From JANQPX01 sp039197065 (GTDB lineage: Bacteria > Pseudomonadota > Alphaproteobacteria > Geminicoccales > Geminicoccaceae), in assembly GCA_039197065.1 (NCBI GenBank), contig JBCCUL010000014.1, positions 1-64,000 on the forward strand: a stretch of 64,000 nt of DNA. The letters run 5' to 3'. Under the pieces are notes generated by a model. The model was not told the origin of the DNA, ran no database searches, and worked only from the letters and a program-made list of their open reading frames with translations. Below are positions 8,441 to 15,660 of the stretch, in pieces (positions within the stretch are counted from its first letter, which is position 1; the number at the start of each line of letters is the position of its first letter). The translations under genes and the position numbers were made by a program.

Positions 8441-8488
8441 AGACTACGGATCAGGGGGTTGGGGGTTCGAATCCTCCCGGGCGCGCCA
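8441..8488 (+). other. Right attachment site: displaced 3' half of tRNA-Arg(ACG)
   Basis: The stretch reads as the 3' half of a tRNA: anticodon loop CTACGGA-type sequence with ACG, variable region, T-arm with GGTTCGAATCC, acceptor strand CGGGCGC, discriminator G and encoded CCA ending at 8488. Bases upstream of about 8440 do not form a tRNA 5' half, so this is a fragment, not a gene. T-stem pairing (five G:C/G:T pairs) and the encoded CCA are visible. It marks the chromosomal junction: sequence right of it encodes ordinary chromosomal genes. Confidence 0.85.
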
Positions 8489-8552
8489 ACAATCTTTGAA
8501 AATTAGGCGGTTTGCGGCGCTAGCTTGGTTCGGCAGCGCTAGCTTCGTGCCG

Positions 8553-9791
8553 TCATCCCGGCAGAAGACCGGCGATCATGAATTCGCGGGCGAAGGCGTA
8601 ATCGTTCGGCAGCGCGACCAAGTTGTAGATGAAGGCGACGAAGCCGATGGTCAGGATGTTGCCGGTAATCGCCAGGGGCCAGCGAAGACGGCTGTCGGCG
8701 GCGAGCGCTTTGGCGATTTTCGACTTCTTGTGGAGGTCGTGAAGGATCATCGCGCCGGCGTGGCTGAGAGACCAGAGGATCCAGTTGATGTTGAAGGCGT
8801 GCCAAAGCCCGATGGTCAGCATGGTCGCGACATTCGCGATATAGGGGTTGCGGTAGCGCAGCAGCAGCGGGAAGAACACGTAGTCTCTCGCCCAGCCGGA
8901 TAGCGTGATGTGCCAGCGACGCCAGAAATCGGCGATGTTGGTGGCGAGCAGAGGCGCACGGAAATTGTCCGGGCAGTCATAGCCGAACAGCCTGGAGAGC
9001 GCTTGAGCCAGGATCGAATAGACCCAGAGATCGACATAGCCGTGCAGAAAAGAGAAGAGACCATGGGTCTCGATCACGGCTAGCGAAAAGCCGAAGCTCT
9101 GGTCGCCCAGGGTCGGCAGAAGGTCGGCGCGGTAGAAGGCGAGAACGCGGCTCTCCAGGATGTAGTCGACCAGGAAGAACTTGAGCGCCAGGCCGAGCAT
9201 GATGATGCTGTATTGCCGGGTCCGAAAGGCGGGATCGTCGGCGATGTCCAGGCGCTTGAAGCTCTCGAAGCGCATGATCGGTCCGGCCGTGAACACCGGC
9301 AGCCAGAACAGCCAGAGAAGATAGCGGCCGAAATCGGGGAGCGGCTTTTGCGGGCCGGCATTGGCATATTCGAGCACGAAGGCGCCGACCCGAAACATGA
9401 AGTAGGAAAAGCCGATCAGATAGAGCGGATTGGCGAAGCTTGGCGGCGGCAGCACCTGCTTGATCAATATGATGGTGATGAGCAAGCCGACGACGAAGGT
9501 GAGCGGCTCCAGGCGTGACAACAGGCCCTGGCGGATCAGGAGATAGGCCCCGATCCCGAAGGCGGCGAGCCAGAAGAAGGAGGACGGCGACAGATAGAAG
9601 ATCGTGGCTGCAAACAGGATCGTGAGGATCGGCTCCGCGATCTCAGGATAGCGGCGGAGAAGGCGGATCAGGATCTCGAACGCCATGAAGCCTGCGATGA
9701 CCGCCGGAATGATCAGGACGGCGAGATAGTCGCCCGGAAAATCGCCGCCGAAGCCCGGCGCGTTCAGCTGTTCGAGACCGCCTAGCGTCAT
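8553..9791 (-). CDS. MBOAT-family O-acyltransferase (DltB/AlgI-like)
   Basis: A 412-residue polytopic inner-membrane protein of the membrane-bound O-acyltransferase family, close in length to DltB. About ten hydrophobic segments are visible. The conserved WRRWHITLSGW is at about 291-300 (His 294) and the catalytic-type His of GLWHAFNINWILW is at about 331. In this fold the acyl group crosses the membrane through a central funnel. It is the last gene of a leftward operon and overlaps the SGNH gene by ATGA. Neighbouring carrier and ligase genes make a Dlt-like role more likely than alginate acetylation, since no alginate genes are visible. Confidence 0.9.
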   Translation of the reverse strand: MTLGGLEQLNAPGFGGDFPGDYLAVLIIPAVIAGFMAFEILIRLLRRYPEIAEPILTILFAATIFYLSPSSFFWLAAFGIGAYLLIRQGLLSRLEPLTFVVGLLITIILIKQVLPPPSFANPLYLIGFSYFMFRVGAFVLEYANAGPQKPLPDFGRYLLWLFWLPVFTAGPIMRFESFKRLDIADDPAFRTRQYSIIMLGLALKFFLVDYILESRVLAFYRADLLPTLGDQSFGFSLAVIETHGLFSFLHGYVDLWVYSILAQALSRLFGYDCPDNFRAPLLATNIADFWRRWHITLSGWARDYVFFPLLLRYRNPYIANVATMLTIGLWHAFNINWILWSLSHAGAMILHDLHKKSKIAKALAADSRLRWPLAITGNILTIGFVAFIYNLVALPNDYAFAREFMIAGLLPG

Positions 9792-10963
9792 GAGCGATCG
9801 TCGCCGGTCTCAAGTTCGTAGGTGATCGCGTCGGTCAGATAGTCGAAGTAGTGTTTTTGCCAGCCTTCCGGCGTCAGATGGATCGCGTCCAGGAAATAGG
9901 TCATATTGCCGGGCACGGTGGTGTGATCGAAGCGGAAATAGCGGGCGTTCTCGAACCTGGCGACGAGGGCGGCGACGTCGTCGTAGAAGGTTGGAATGAG
10001 CGGCAGCATTTCGTTTTTGTGCACTTCCGAAAGGGGGGCGTCGGCGACGATGACCTTGACGCCTTTTCGCTCGGCGACCTGCAACAGGACTTCCAGAACC
10101 GCCATGCTCTCGGCGTAGCGAAAGGTCACATTCTCAGGCTTCGAGGCGTTCACGAGCCAGGCTCGAAACGCGGCGGCCTGATCTTCCCAGGGAAGCTCTT
10201 CGGGCTTCGGGGCCCTGTCCGATTTCGCCTCTTCTCCAGTGGTTTCCGCGATCGCGGCGCCGATCATGGATGGGCCGAGATCGGTGGCGCTACGCTCGGA
10301 CGTCGCCTGCCAGGTCTCCAGCGGCGACACCAGGCGGTTGTCGATGGTCTCCTGGACACACTCGCGCGCGGCTTGCGCGAAGAAGTTCAGGGGAAAGAAG
10401 AGCTGCTGCTTGAAAGCGTCGAGGCCGCCGCCGAGCTTCGCGTCGGGATCGGCGCCATTCTCCGTTTCGAGGTCCTGCACTAGGCGCTCATAGGCCTGGC
10501 TGTTGATCGGAAAGCTGCCGGAAAGGCCATAGCGGTATTTGGAGCGCGTGATCGCGTTTCGACTGTCGGAGTTCAGGAATTTTCGCGGGTGCAGGACCAG
10601 CAGAACGCTCGCATTCGGATTATCGAGCGTGTCGATGATGCGCAGCGCGTCCCAGAGCTTCTGCGAGCCGGTGTCGCCCCGGTGGATCATCGATCGGAGC
10701 TTCGGATCGTCGAGATAGTTGATGACCGCGACGAACACCTGCGAGCTGGAGCCGCCCAGGATCACGCGGCCGCCATCGTCCGACGCATTGATGTTATGGG
10801 CGCTGATCACGGCGTCGGTCGGCAGCTGCTGGGCGCGGTTCTGGCAGCCGTAGAAGACGGGGGCGTTGACGGCGTATTGCTTGAAGACGACGTTCTGGCC
10901 GCCCAGGAGGAGCATGGCTTCGATCGCGAAGAAGATGAGCGAATAGAAGAGAATTCTGATCAT
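9788..10963 (-). CDS. Membrane-anchored SGNH/DltD-like protein
   Basis: A 391-residue protein from the ATG at 10963, chosen because it opens directly with the membrane anchor MIRILFYSLIFFAIEA and has AGG nine bases upstream. A start at 11023 would add 20 hydrophilic residues. GGSSSQVF at about 70-77 supplies a Ser-type nucleophile motif, and DAIHLTPEGW near the C-terminus supplies the Asp-x-x-His pair of SGNH hydrolases. Paired with an MBOAT it probably handles final transfer of the acyl group to an extracytoplasmic polymer, as DltD or AlgJ/AlgX do. Sequence similarity to DltD itself is not certain from inspection. Confidence 0.7.
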   Translation of the reverse strand: MIRILFYSLIFFAIEAMLLLGGQNVVFKQYAVNAPVFYGCQNRAQQLPTDAVISAHNINASDDGGRVILGGSSSQVFVAVINYLDDPKLRSMIHRGDTGSQKLWDALRIIDTLDNPNASVLLVLHPRKFLNSDSRNAITRSKYRYGLSGSFPINSQAYERLVQDLETENGADPDAKLGGGLDAFKQQLFFPLNFFAQAARECVQETIDNRLVSPLETWQATSERSATDLGPSMIGAAIAETTGEEAKSDRAPKPEELPWEDQAAAFRAWLVNASKPENVTFRYAESMAVLEVLLQVAERKGVKVIVADAPLSEVHKNEMLPLIPTFYDDVAALVARFENARYFRFDHTTVPGNMTYFLDAIHLTPEGWQKHYFDYLTDAITYELETGDDRS

Positions 10964-11059
10964 CGATCGTTTCGCCTGATCGCTCCTGCTCGATAAAACC
11001 TGGCGGCATACCGTCGATTCCAACGCATGCGGTCGGAACCGAATGATGTGGACATGCCA

Positions 11060-11323
11060 CTAAAAGCCGGCATATCGGAACGCCTTGAAATTGACGTCGG
11101 CAATCATCCAGCCGAAGAGCCCGAGCCAGTAGACGAGGCTGAGCGCGAAACCGAGGAGAAGCGGCGAGCGCCACTTGATCCGCTGAAACTGCCGACGGCC
11201 GCCTTTCGCCATCTGCGTAGCGCGGGCGCGCATGGTCTCGGCGAAGGTTGGGATCTGAAACGCCTGGATCTGCTCGCCAAGAGAGCTGATCCATCGATGA
11301 CGTTGGAGGATGCGATTGCGCAT
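11060..11323 (-). CDS. DltX-like small membrane protein with C-terminal FxYxxF
   Basis: An 87-residue (or shorter) protein with one transmembrane segment (SPLLLGFALSLVYWLGLFGW) and a C-terminus reading NFKAFRYAGF then TAG. The last six residues fit FxYxxF, the motif at the end of DltX (FIYNEF-type), whose Tyr is proposed to carry the acyl group between DltB and DltD. The basic N-terminal part predicts the C-terminus outside, as in DltX. The start is unsure: ATGs at 11323, 11233 and 11212 all lack a clear ribosome site, and DltX proteins are about 50 residues, favouring the shorter forms. It lies first in the operon with the SGNH and MBOAT genes. Confidence 0.7.
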   Translation of the reverse strand: MRNRILQRHRWISSLGEQIQAFQIPTFAETMRARATQMAKGGRRQFQRIKWRSPLLLGFALSLVYWLGLFGWMIADVNFKAFRYAGF

Positions 11324-11550
11324 GATCGTCGAGCGAAAGGCCGGTGGAATGTTTTCTGGATCGTGATGCCCGAGCCCTGCCGCTCGACGTTTCGTCGATG
11401 GCCTGGCCGAGGCTGGAAATTGGAAGCTACTCCAGGTTGCTCGTGTTTAACTCATATGCTAACCGCACGCAAACGCCGGGCGCGTGATGTGAATCGGCAG
11501 TGCTTGTCCGGTCCGGCCGCCGATGCGGTCCTCGGACCCTGGAGGATTTC

Positions 11551-11808
11551 ATGGAAAAGAGCGAGATCAGGAATGCGATCGTCGACTATCTCGTCAACGA
11601 TTGCGGCATCGACGAGCAGGAGGTCGCCAATGACGACGGCAACCTGATCGAAGAACGGCATCTCGATTCCCTCGGCATCATCAGGCTGATTTCATTTCTA
11701 GAGCAGTCTTTCTTGGTCAAGTTTCCGAGCCGCGACATTCGCATGTCCGACCTGGCGACCGTCGGCAGCATCACCGATGCCGTCGTGACGAGGCAGGCTG
11801 CATCGTGA
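11551..11808 (+). CDS. Acyl/peptidyl carrier protein (DltC-like)
   Basis: An 85-residue carrier protein. Start ATG at 11551 has GGAGG five bases upstream; a longer in-frame start at 11500 is unsupported. The phosphopantetheine attachment Ser is in RHLDSLGIIRL (Ser 40), within a four-helix carrier fold; the flanking region is acidic. The stop overlaps the ligase start as GTGA, so carrier and ligase are coupled, as DltC and DltA are functionally. It is divergent from the DltX-like/SGNH/MBOAT operon. A role as carrier of the acyl group activated by the neighbouring ligase is inferred from this arrangement. Confidence 0.92.
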   Translation: MEKSEIRNAIVDYLVNDCGIDEQEVANDDGNLIEERHLDSLGIIRLISFLEQSFLVKFPSRDIRMSDLATVGSITDAVVTRQAAS

Positions 11809-13274
11809 ATCTCGCCCGCCCTCTCGTCCGGCGCTTCGTCGAGAGGTTGGAGCGACCGGCGATGGCCTGCGAAGGCGAGGTCTGGACCGGGCGGATCTGC
11901 CTTGATCGGATCGGCGCGCGCATGGCGGCCCTGGCCGCGGCCGGCGCGCAGCCGGATGAACGCATCGTCGTGCTTTCCGGGCGAGGGAACGCTTTTTGGT
12001 GCGATATGATCGCGGTCTGGGCGGCGGGCGGCGTCGGCGTTCCGGTCGTCGCGTCCATGGCGGCGGGGCATGTCGATGCCGTGCTGGATCGCGCGGAGCC
12101 GCGCTTGATTATCGGCGGTGACGATCAGATCAGCGGTGCATTCGCGACGCTTAAGCGTCTCGATGACGATCGTCGCGACGGTGACGCTAACGTTCTTGAC
12201 CGGATGGTCCGGCGCGAACCGGCAGAGACGGCGGCGATTCTGTTCACCAGCGGGTCGACCGGCGTGCCCAAAGGCGTGCAGCTTTCCCACCAGGCCCTGC
12301 TGCACAATGCGCTCGGCACGGCCTCGATGCTGCCGACCCGTTCCGATGACACGCTCTTCATCGCGATCCCTTTCCGTTTCGTCAGCGCCGTCAGCCATTT
12401 CCTGGTGACCACGCTGACCGGCGGTTGCTTCGCCGGCACCGAGCGGACGGCGATGCCGGCGGATCTCGTCGATCAGCTGAAGGCGCATGGTGCGACCGCG
12501 TTTGGCGGCGCGCCGCTGCAGCTTCGCTGGATTGCGGAGCAGATGGATGATGCCGAGCTCGAACTTCGCTGGCTTATGTCCTCCGGCGATCATCTCTCTT
12601 CGGATATTGTCGAGGCGCTCGCGGAAACGCGCTGCAATCCGTCCGTGCTCGCGGTCTACGGACTGACCGAACTCGCGGGGCGCTTTTGCGTTCTGCGTCC
12701 CGAACTGGCGCTTGAGAAGAATGGTGCTGTCGGGTCGCCGATCCCAGGGCTTGATCTCGAACTTCGCGGCGATGACGGACGCCCGGTCGAGGTCGGTGAA
12801 ATCGGCAGCGTGCATGCGCGTGGCGTTCCGGTGATGGACGGCTATCGCCGCGACGAGGCGGCGACGCACGCAGTCATCGACGATGCCGGCTGGTTCGAGA
12901 CGGGTGATTTCGGCGTCCGGGACGAGGAGGGGTTTCTGTTCCTTCGGGGACGGCGGGACAATGTCTTCAAGACCAGCGGGCTCAAGGTCAGCGGCCAACT
13001 GATCGCCGATGCCCTGATGCGGACCGGCTGTTTCACCGATGTCGCGGTTTTCCCGGTTGAGGATCCGATCGCTGGCCATGTCGCCTGCGCCTATTACTGC
13101 ATGCCGCCTGAGCGCAAACTCCAAAAAGGGCCGGTGCTGCGCGCCCTTCGCGACTCCCTGCCGCTGAACCATCTGCCTCAGCGTTTTGAGCGTCTGGAGC
13201 GTATTCCGAGAACGGCGTCCGGCAAGATCGATCGCGCAGCACTCGCCGAGACGATTCGCGGGCTCGTCTCCTAG
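11805..13274 (+). CDS. AMP-dependent acyl/amino-acid ligase (DltA-like)
   Basis: A 489-residue adenylate-forming enzyme. Motifs in order: P-loop TSGSTGVPKG at about 148-157, the YGLTE motif near 285, TGDFGVRDEEGF near 365, and the hinge/C-terminal catalytic region with RRDNVFKTSGLKVS and a final ASGKIDR with the catalytic Lys. It should activate a carboxylic or amino acid with ATP and load it on the carrier encoded immediately upstream (4-bp GTGA overlap). Length is near that of DltA (about 500) rather than long fatty-acyl ligases. The binding pocket cannot be read reliably, so the substrate (D-Ala or another acid) is unknown. Confidence 0.88.
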   Translation: MNLARPLVRRFVERLERPAMACEGEVWTGRICLDRIGARMAALAAAGAQPDERIVVLSGRGNAFWCDMIAVWAAGGVGVPVVASMAAGHVDAVLDRAEPRLIIGGDDQISGAFATLKRLDDDRRDGDANVLDRMVRREPAETAAILFTSGSTGVPKGVQLSHQALLHNALGTASMLPTRSDDTLFIAIPFRFVSAVSHFLVTTLTGGCFAGTERTAMPADLVDQLKAHGATAFGGAPLQLRWIAEQMDDAELELRWLMSSGDHLSSDIVEALAETRCNPSVLAVYGLTELAGRFCVLRPELALEKNGAVGSPIPGLDLELRGDDGRPVEVGEIGSVHARGVPVMDGYRRDEAATHAVIDDAGWFETGDFGVRDEEGFLFLRGRRDNVFKTSGLKVSGQLIADALMRTGCFTDVAVFPVEDPIAGHVACAYYCMPPERKLQKGPVLRALRDSLPLNHLPQRFERLERIPRTASGKIDRAALAETIRGLVS

Positions 13275-15517
13275 TGGACGCCGAGCCGGCCACAGGACGG
13301 GCGGGAATTTCGAGCGGCGCGTTTTTGCTGGCGGCAAGCGCCGTCTTGATGGCGATGCTCATCGGCGCCTCCCTGGCGCGCGACAAGGCGATCGGCGAGC
13401 CGCTTTCGATCAGCGAGCCGAAACCCGTTTTTTTTCGACTCTCGTCGGAACGGCAATTGATCAGAACCGTCGACCCGAAGGCGGCGCCGGTCGAGAACGG
13501 GCATGTGATCCTGGATGTCGATGTCGCGGGCTTCGATCTGATCGATGTCGACGTCGATGCGTCCAGCCCGAGTGCTTACTACATGCACTTTTATTACTGG
13601 ATGAAAGACGGCGTCGATCTGCCGATTACCGACAGCTATTACTCGCTCCGACTCGCCAACGATCCGGGCGGCAAGGGACGGCGTTTCATCAATCGCTTCG
13701 AGGCGCTGCCGGTCAATCGCCGCGCCGACAGGCTGCATCGCATGATCCTGCCGAGAGCCTGGCCGGATATGAGATTGCATGAATTCGGGTTCTACGGTCG
13801 GCAGCTGATCGAGGATCAGGCGGCGGCGCTCGAAGACTTCGAGGTCAAAGGCGCGTTCGGCGGCCAGGCGGCGGCTTTACCGGCGTCCGGAAGGATCGAC
13901 GTTCTGTTTGCCGAACGCGAAGAGGAGGCGCCCGGTGCCAAGGTCGCTGCGCGCGGCGTCGAACTGGAGATCGATAACCTGGAAGCCGTCTATCAGGTCG
14001 GTCTCGATCATCAGCCTGCGAAACTGCCGCTCGGGCCGACCCGGATCGGCAAATTTGCGCCGCAGACGCTGATCCTGATCGATGAGGTCGGCCATGTCCG
14101 CACGCTTGGCACCCACGGTGCCGATCTGATCGAAATCGACCTCGCCGAGGGAAGCGCTGTCGTCACCATTTATGATTACCACTTCCGCGAACGCACGCAT
14201 TATTTCAAGGAGCGGCGGATCAGCGATGACGGCGTGCGCATGAACATCAATGCCGGCATGACGCACCGACTGCCGGCTGGGGCTCTGGCCATCTTTCAGC
14301 GCGAGGGGACAGAGGTCGCTTTTCTCAGCCGGCATGCGGACGGCCGCCTCGCGACGCTGACCATCGGCGAGCATGCCGATCATGTGATCGTCGAGAACGA
14401 CCCGTTGATCATGTTCGGCCATGACGACGGCGAGGTCAGGGTCGACGGCATGGGCTTCATCGGCAATGACGTGCCGATCACGCGATCGGTGTTCGGCACA
14501 GGCGGCAATGGCAGAATGCCCTCGATCCGTCACCGCCAGAAGGTCTGGCAGGACAAGACGACGCCCAAGGTCAGCGAGAAGGTGCCGTCGCTGGAGTTTT
14601 CAGCGGAGCTTCGGCGTCTGTTCGATCTTTATCTCGCGGTTGGCGCCGATGTCGAATACGGCCCGCATGCCTCAGCGATGTCGCGCGGCGACGTGCCGGA
14701 TGAGACGAAGACGCGCGAGACCATGGTGCGCGCGCTTCGACAGCTTGAGCGTTATCGGCCGCGTGTCTCGATCGATCATGGCGGCCTCGAAGTCATGCAT
14801 GTTTTCGGCTGGAACAGAGAGGACGCAAAGTATCACACCTTCGACCTCCTGCTCGATGCCGGGATCGAGCACATCTACGCCTTCGCCGACAAGCTGTCTG
14901 GCAAAAACACGATGCTGTTTCCCGATCAGGCCTCGAACGTCTTCTACGAGCTACCGTCGATTTCCGACCTGCCGGAAGATCGAACCGAGCCGCATTTTTT
15001 CGCGCAGAGCCAGATGACCTGGAATGAGCGTTTCTTGTCGATGGATCAGCTCGAAGCGATGGTGGAACGGCGAGGGTTTCTCAATTTCCACACCTATCTC
15101 GGCAATGACGTGACGCTGCCGGTTTTCGATGAAAGCGGAGCTTTCCATGGGGACTACGCACTGGTTCCCTGGTTCAACGAGCATCTCCAGAATGTCGATG
15201 CGATGCGCGATCGTGGTGATCTCTGGCTCGGCTTGAATTCGGAACTCTACGACTTCCAGCGTGGCCTCGATGGGCTGTCCTTCTCCTGGGTCGAAGGTTG
15301 CATCGACCTGGAAAGTGCGCGCGGTGAAGCGATCGAGGGCGTGACGCTGGCGGTCGCCCGCTTTGAGGATGGGACGTGGTCGAAGGAAACGCCGGTCGAA
15401 AGGCCGCCTGACGGGATGACCGGCGCCCGCAATGAGGATCGGATCGATTATTTCTGGTTCCCGATGATGCCGAATGACAGCAGGCGGGTTTGTCCAGGCG
15501 GCAAGCCGTTGACCTGA
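13274..15517 (+). CDS. Large membrane-anchored protein, deacetylase-like C-terminus
   Basis: A 747-residue protein from a GTG overlapping the ligase stop (TAGTG), so translationally coupled to it. One N-terminal transmembrane segment (about 16-36) anchors a large periplasmic part. Residues about 40-420 are beta-rich with no recognised domain. The C-terminal third contains ADVEYGPHASA, VSIDHGG, DLLLDAGIEHIYAF and FLNFHTYLGND, a spacing of Asp/His residues that resembles the polysaccharide-deacetylase (NodB-like) superfamily; this is a tentative reading. Its coupling to the carrier and ligase suggests it binds or trims the polymer that the locus acylates. Confidence 0.7.
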   Translation: MDAEPATGRAGISSGAFLLAASAVLMAMLIGASLARDKAIGEPLSISEPKPVFFRLSSERQLIRTVDPKAAPVENGHVILDVDVAGFDLIDVDVDASSPSAYYMHFYYWMKDGVDLPITDSYYSLRLANDPGGKGRRFINRFEALPVNRRADRLHRMILPRAWPDMRLHEFGFYGRQLIEDQAAALEDFEVKGAFGGQAAALPASGRIDVLFAEREEEAPGAKVAARGVELEIDNLEAVYQVGLDHQPAKLPLGPTRIGKFAPQTLILIDEVGHVRTLGTHGADLIEIDLAEGSAVVTIYDYHFRERTHYFKERRISDDGVRMNINAGMTHRLPAGALAIFQREGTEVAFLSRHADGRLATLTIGEHADHVIVENDPLIMFGHDDGEVRVDGMGFIGNDVPITRSVFGTGGNGRMPSIRHRQKVWQDKTTPKVSEKVPSLEFSAELRRLFDLYLAVGADVEYGPHASAMSRGDVPDETKTRETMVRALRQLERYRPRVSIDHGGLEVMHVFGWNREDAKYHTFDLLLDAGIEHIYAFADKLSGKNTMLFPDQASNVFYELPSISDLPEDRTEPHFFAQSQMTWNERFLSMDQLEAMVERRGFLNFHTYLGNDVTLPVFDESGAFHGDYALVPWFNEHLQNVDAMRDRGDLWLGLNSELYDFQRGLDGLSFSWVEGCIDLESARGEAIEGVTLAVARFEDGTWSKETPVERPPDGMTGARNEDRIDYFWFPMMPNDSRRVCPGGKPLT

Positions 15518-15660
15518 ATTTCATCGCCTTATAGTTTCTTTTTCTAAGCTAAAATTCGCTCATAATTACTTCTTCCAGCGACGCCACGCTACGTAGGTAC
15601 CAAAGGGCGGGACGCGATCAGGTCTCGGCCTGAAACCTTGATTTCAAGGAGCGATGCGTA

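Larger units (their letters stand above)
1..8488. mobile_element. Right part of an integrative element inserted in tRNA-Arg(ACG)
   Basis: The right boundary is set by a displaced tRNA-Arg 3' half at 8441-8488, directly behind an integrase gene whose start is at 8272. Integration into the 3' part of a tRNA rebuilds the tRNA at one end and leaves the original 3' half at the other. Here only the loose half is present, so the intact tRNA and left end should lie before base 1. The gene order from the right (integrase, unknown, AlpA-like, primase-like, DUF3987, DUF5681) is typical of phage-satellite-like or mobilizable elements of Proteobacteria. No conjugation or capsid genes are visible here. I found no second copy of the tRNA end within 1-3000, so whether the HxlR/MBL genes are cargo or chromosome is inferred, not shown. 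Confidence 0.7.

Noticed and set aside
8430..8490. Complete tRNA-Arg gene
   Set aside because: Only the 3' half from the anticodon loop on is present. The bases upstream cannot form the acceptor and D arms.
11586..13337. Long open frame of 583 codons on the minus strand opposite the AMP ligase
   Set aside because: It is fully antisense to a gene with clear adenylation motifs, is rich in Arg/His/Asp as expected from codon mirror effects in high-GC DNA, and shows no recognisable domain.
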